A stretch of DNA of 6,071 nucleotides from Spirochaetaceae bacterium (GTDB taxonomy: Bacteria; Spirochaetota; Spirochaetia; B11-G9), in the NCBI GenBank assembly GCA_030643345.1, contig DAOWMA010000138.1, forward strand, positions 1-6,071, written 5' to 3'. Positions 5,628 through 6,071 of the stretch are shown here, piece after piece. The position numbers were made by a program, and so were the translations under genes. The notes under the pieces were generated by a model. The model made no database searches. It saw nothing but the letters and a program-made list of their open reading frames with translations, and was not told where the DNA came from. Position 1 is the stretch's first letter. Each line of letters starts with the position of its first letter.

Positions 5628-6071
5628 CTATAAGCCGAGATATGATGCAATAACCTGTGGATTATTGGACAAACCTTCTGCTGTGTCTTCAATTACGATA
5701 CTGCCATTCTCAAGGACGTATCCCCTATCAATTGATCTTAAACTTTCACGTACATTCTGTTCAGTCACAAGAATTGATAAGACTTTCTTCAACTCACCAA
5801 GCTTATCGAAAAGATCTGAAACAATTGAGGGTTGGAGACCCAGGGAAGGCTCATCCAGAATAAGGAGATCCGGATTTGCCATAAGAGCACGACCAATTGC
5901 AAGCATCCGCTGTTGTCCACCACTCATAGTTGCCGCCATCTGGGAACTTCTCTCTTTTAAAATTGGAAACATCTGAAAAACAAAATCGAGACGTTCACTC
6001 AGCTTATCCTTTGCATTAGGAATAAAAACTGCTCCAAGTTCAAGATTATCAAGGACACTCATCCATGGGAA
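5628..6071 (-). CDS. livF: Branched-chain amino-acid ABC transporter ATPase LivF, 5'-partial
   Basis: On the minus strand this frame is open from the window end (6071) to the TAG at 5630-5628, giving 147 residues of the C-terminal two thirds of an ABC ATPase. It opens with FPWMSVLDNLELGA, the segment that in LivF precedes the signature. Then come the ABC signature MSGGQQRMLAIGRAL (49-63 of the fragment), Walker B LLILDEPSLGL (69-79) and the switch region LVTEQN, where LivF proteins typically carry Gln in place of the usual His. It ends with IASYLGL, typical of the LivF C-terminus. By family knowledge it pairs with LivG to power LivH/LivM uptake of leucine, isoleucine, valine or related solutes at the inner face of the membrane. 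The other Liv genes would lie beyond 6071. The Met at 6060-6062 is internal, because coding similarity continues upstream of it. Substrate could be another amino acid, an amide or urea. Confidence 0.92.
   Translation of the reverse strand, partial: FPWMSVLDNLELGAVFIPNAKDKLSERLDFVFQMFPILKERSSQMAATMSGGQQRMLAIGRALMANPDLLILDEPSLGLQPSIVSDLFDKLGELKKVLSILVTEQNVRESLRSIDRGYVLENGSIVIEDTAEGLSNNPQVIASYLGL

Noticed and set aside
5665..5976. Plus-strand open frames opposite LivF (also 5657-5863)
   Set aside because: They lie fully antisense to clear ABC-ATPase motifs and show no recognisable domain or ribosome binding site.

Overview
The window looks like a chromosomal segment of a fairly AT-rich bacterium. 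A bacterial assignment is supported by the TTGACA/CATAAT-type promoter before the Fic gene, the GAGG ribosome binding site before the sugar kinase, and the HisKA_2 sensor kinases. The combination of tandem GAF-HisKA_2 kinases, a FruK-like PfkB kinase and a Liv-type ABC transporter gives a weak impression of a spirochaete or similar anaerobe. That taxonomic guess is not proven by anything in the sequence.

Layout. (1) Bases 2-2591 hold two consecutive + strand sensor histidine kinases. The first is cut off by the window start (end of GAF, HisKA_2, ATPase). The second is complete (coiled coil, PAS, GAF, HisKA_2, ATPase). They are one base apart and their last ~270 residues align throughout, so they look like a tandem duplication. 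(2) A PfkB-family sugar kinase follows 18 bases later with its own Shine-Dalgarno, probably in the same operon. Its substrate-site Asp is replaced by Gln. (3) A 163-base intergenic region (3528-3690) is dense in dyad symmetry. It holds a 17-bp palindrome, a weak hairpin, and two inverted repeats of identical geometry (TTCACG-N16-CGTGAA) whose centres are 51 bp apart. The second repeat covers the -35 box of a promoter placed so close to the next ATG that the transcript should be leaderless. (4) Two + strand genes follow: a Fic-family AMP-transferase with an intact active site, an N-terminal inhibitory motif and a C-terminal excisionase-like DNA-binding segment, then a beta-class N6-adenine DNA methyltransferase. 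They lie 27 bases apart in the same reading frame. No restriction endonuclease is visible. (5) On the - strand, converging on the methyltransferase, is the C-terminal part of LivF, an ABC-transporter ATPase. A strong hairpin without a U-tract lies between the two gene ends.

How it may work together. The kinase pair and sugar kinase form one expression unit that joins sensing with sugar-phosphate metabolism; no response regulator is in view. The Fic-methyltransferase pair looks like a separately regulated accessory module. The Fic protein has both an enzymatic domain and a plausible DNA-binding tail, and the promoter carries twin operators, so autoregulation is the simplest hypothesis. This pair is the best candidate in the window for something undescribed, although each component family is known.
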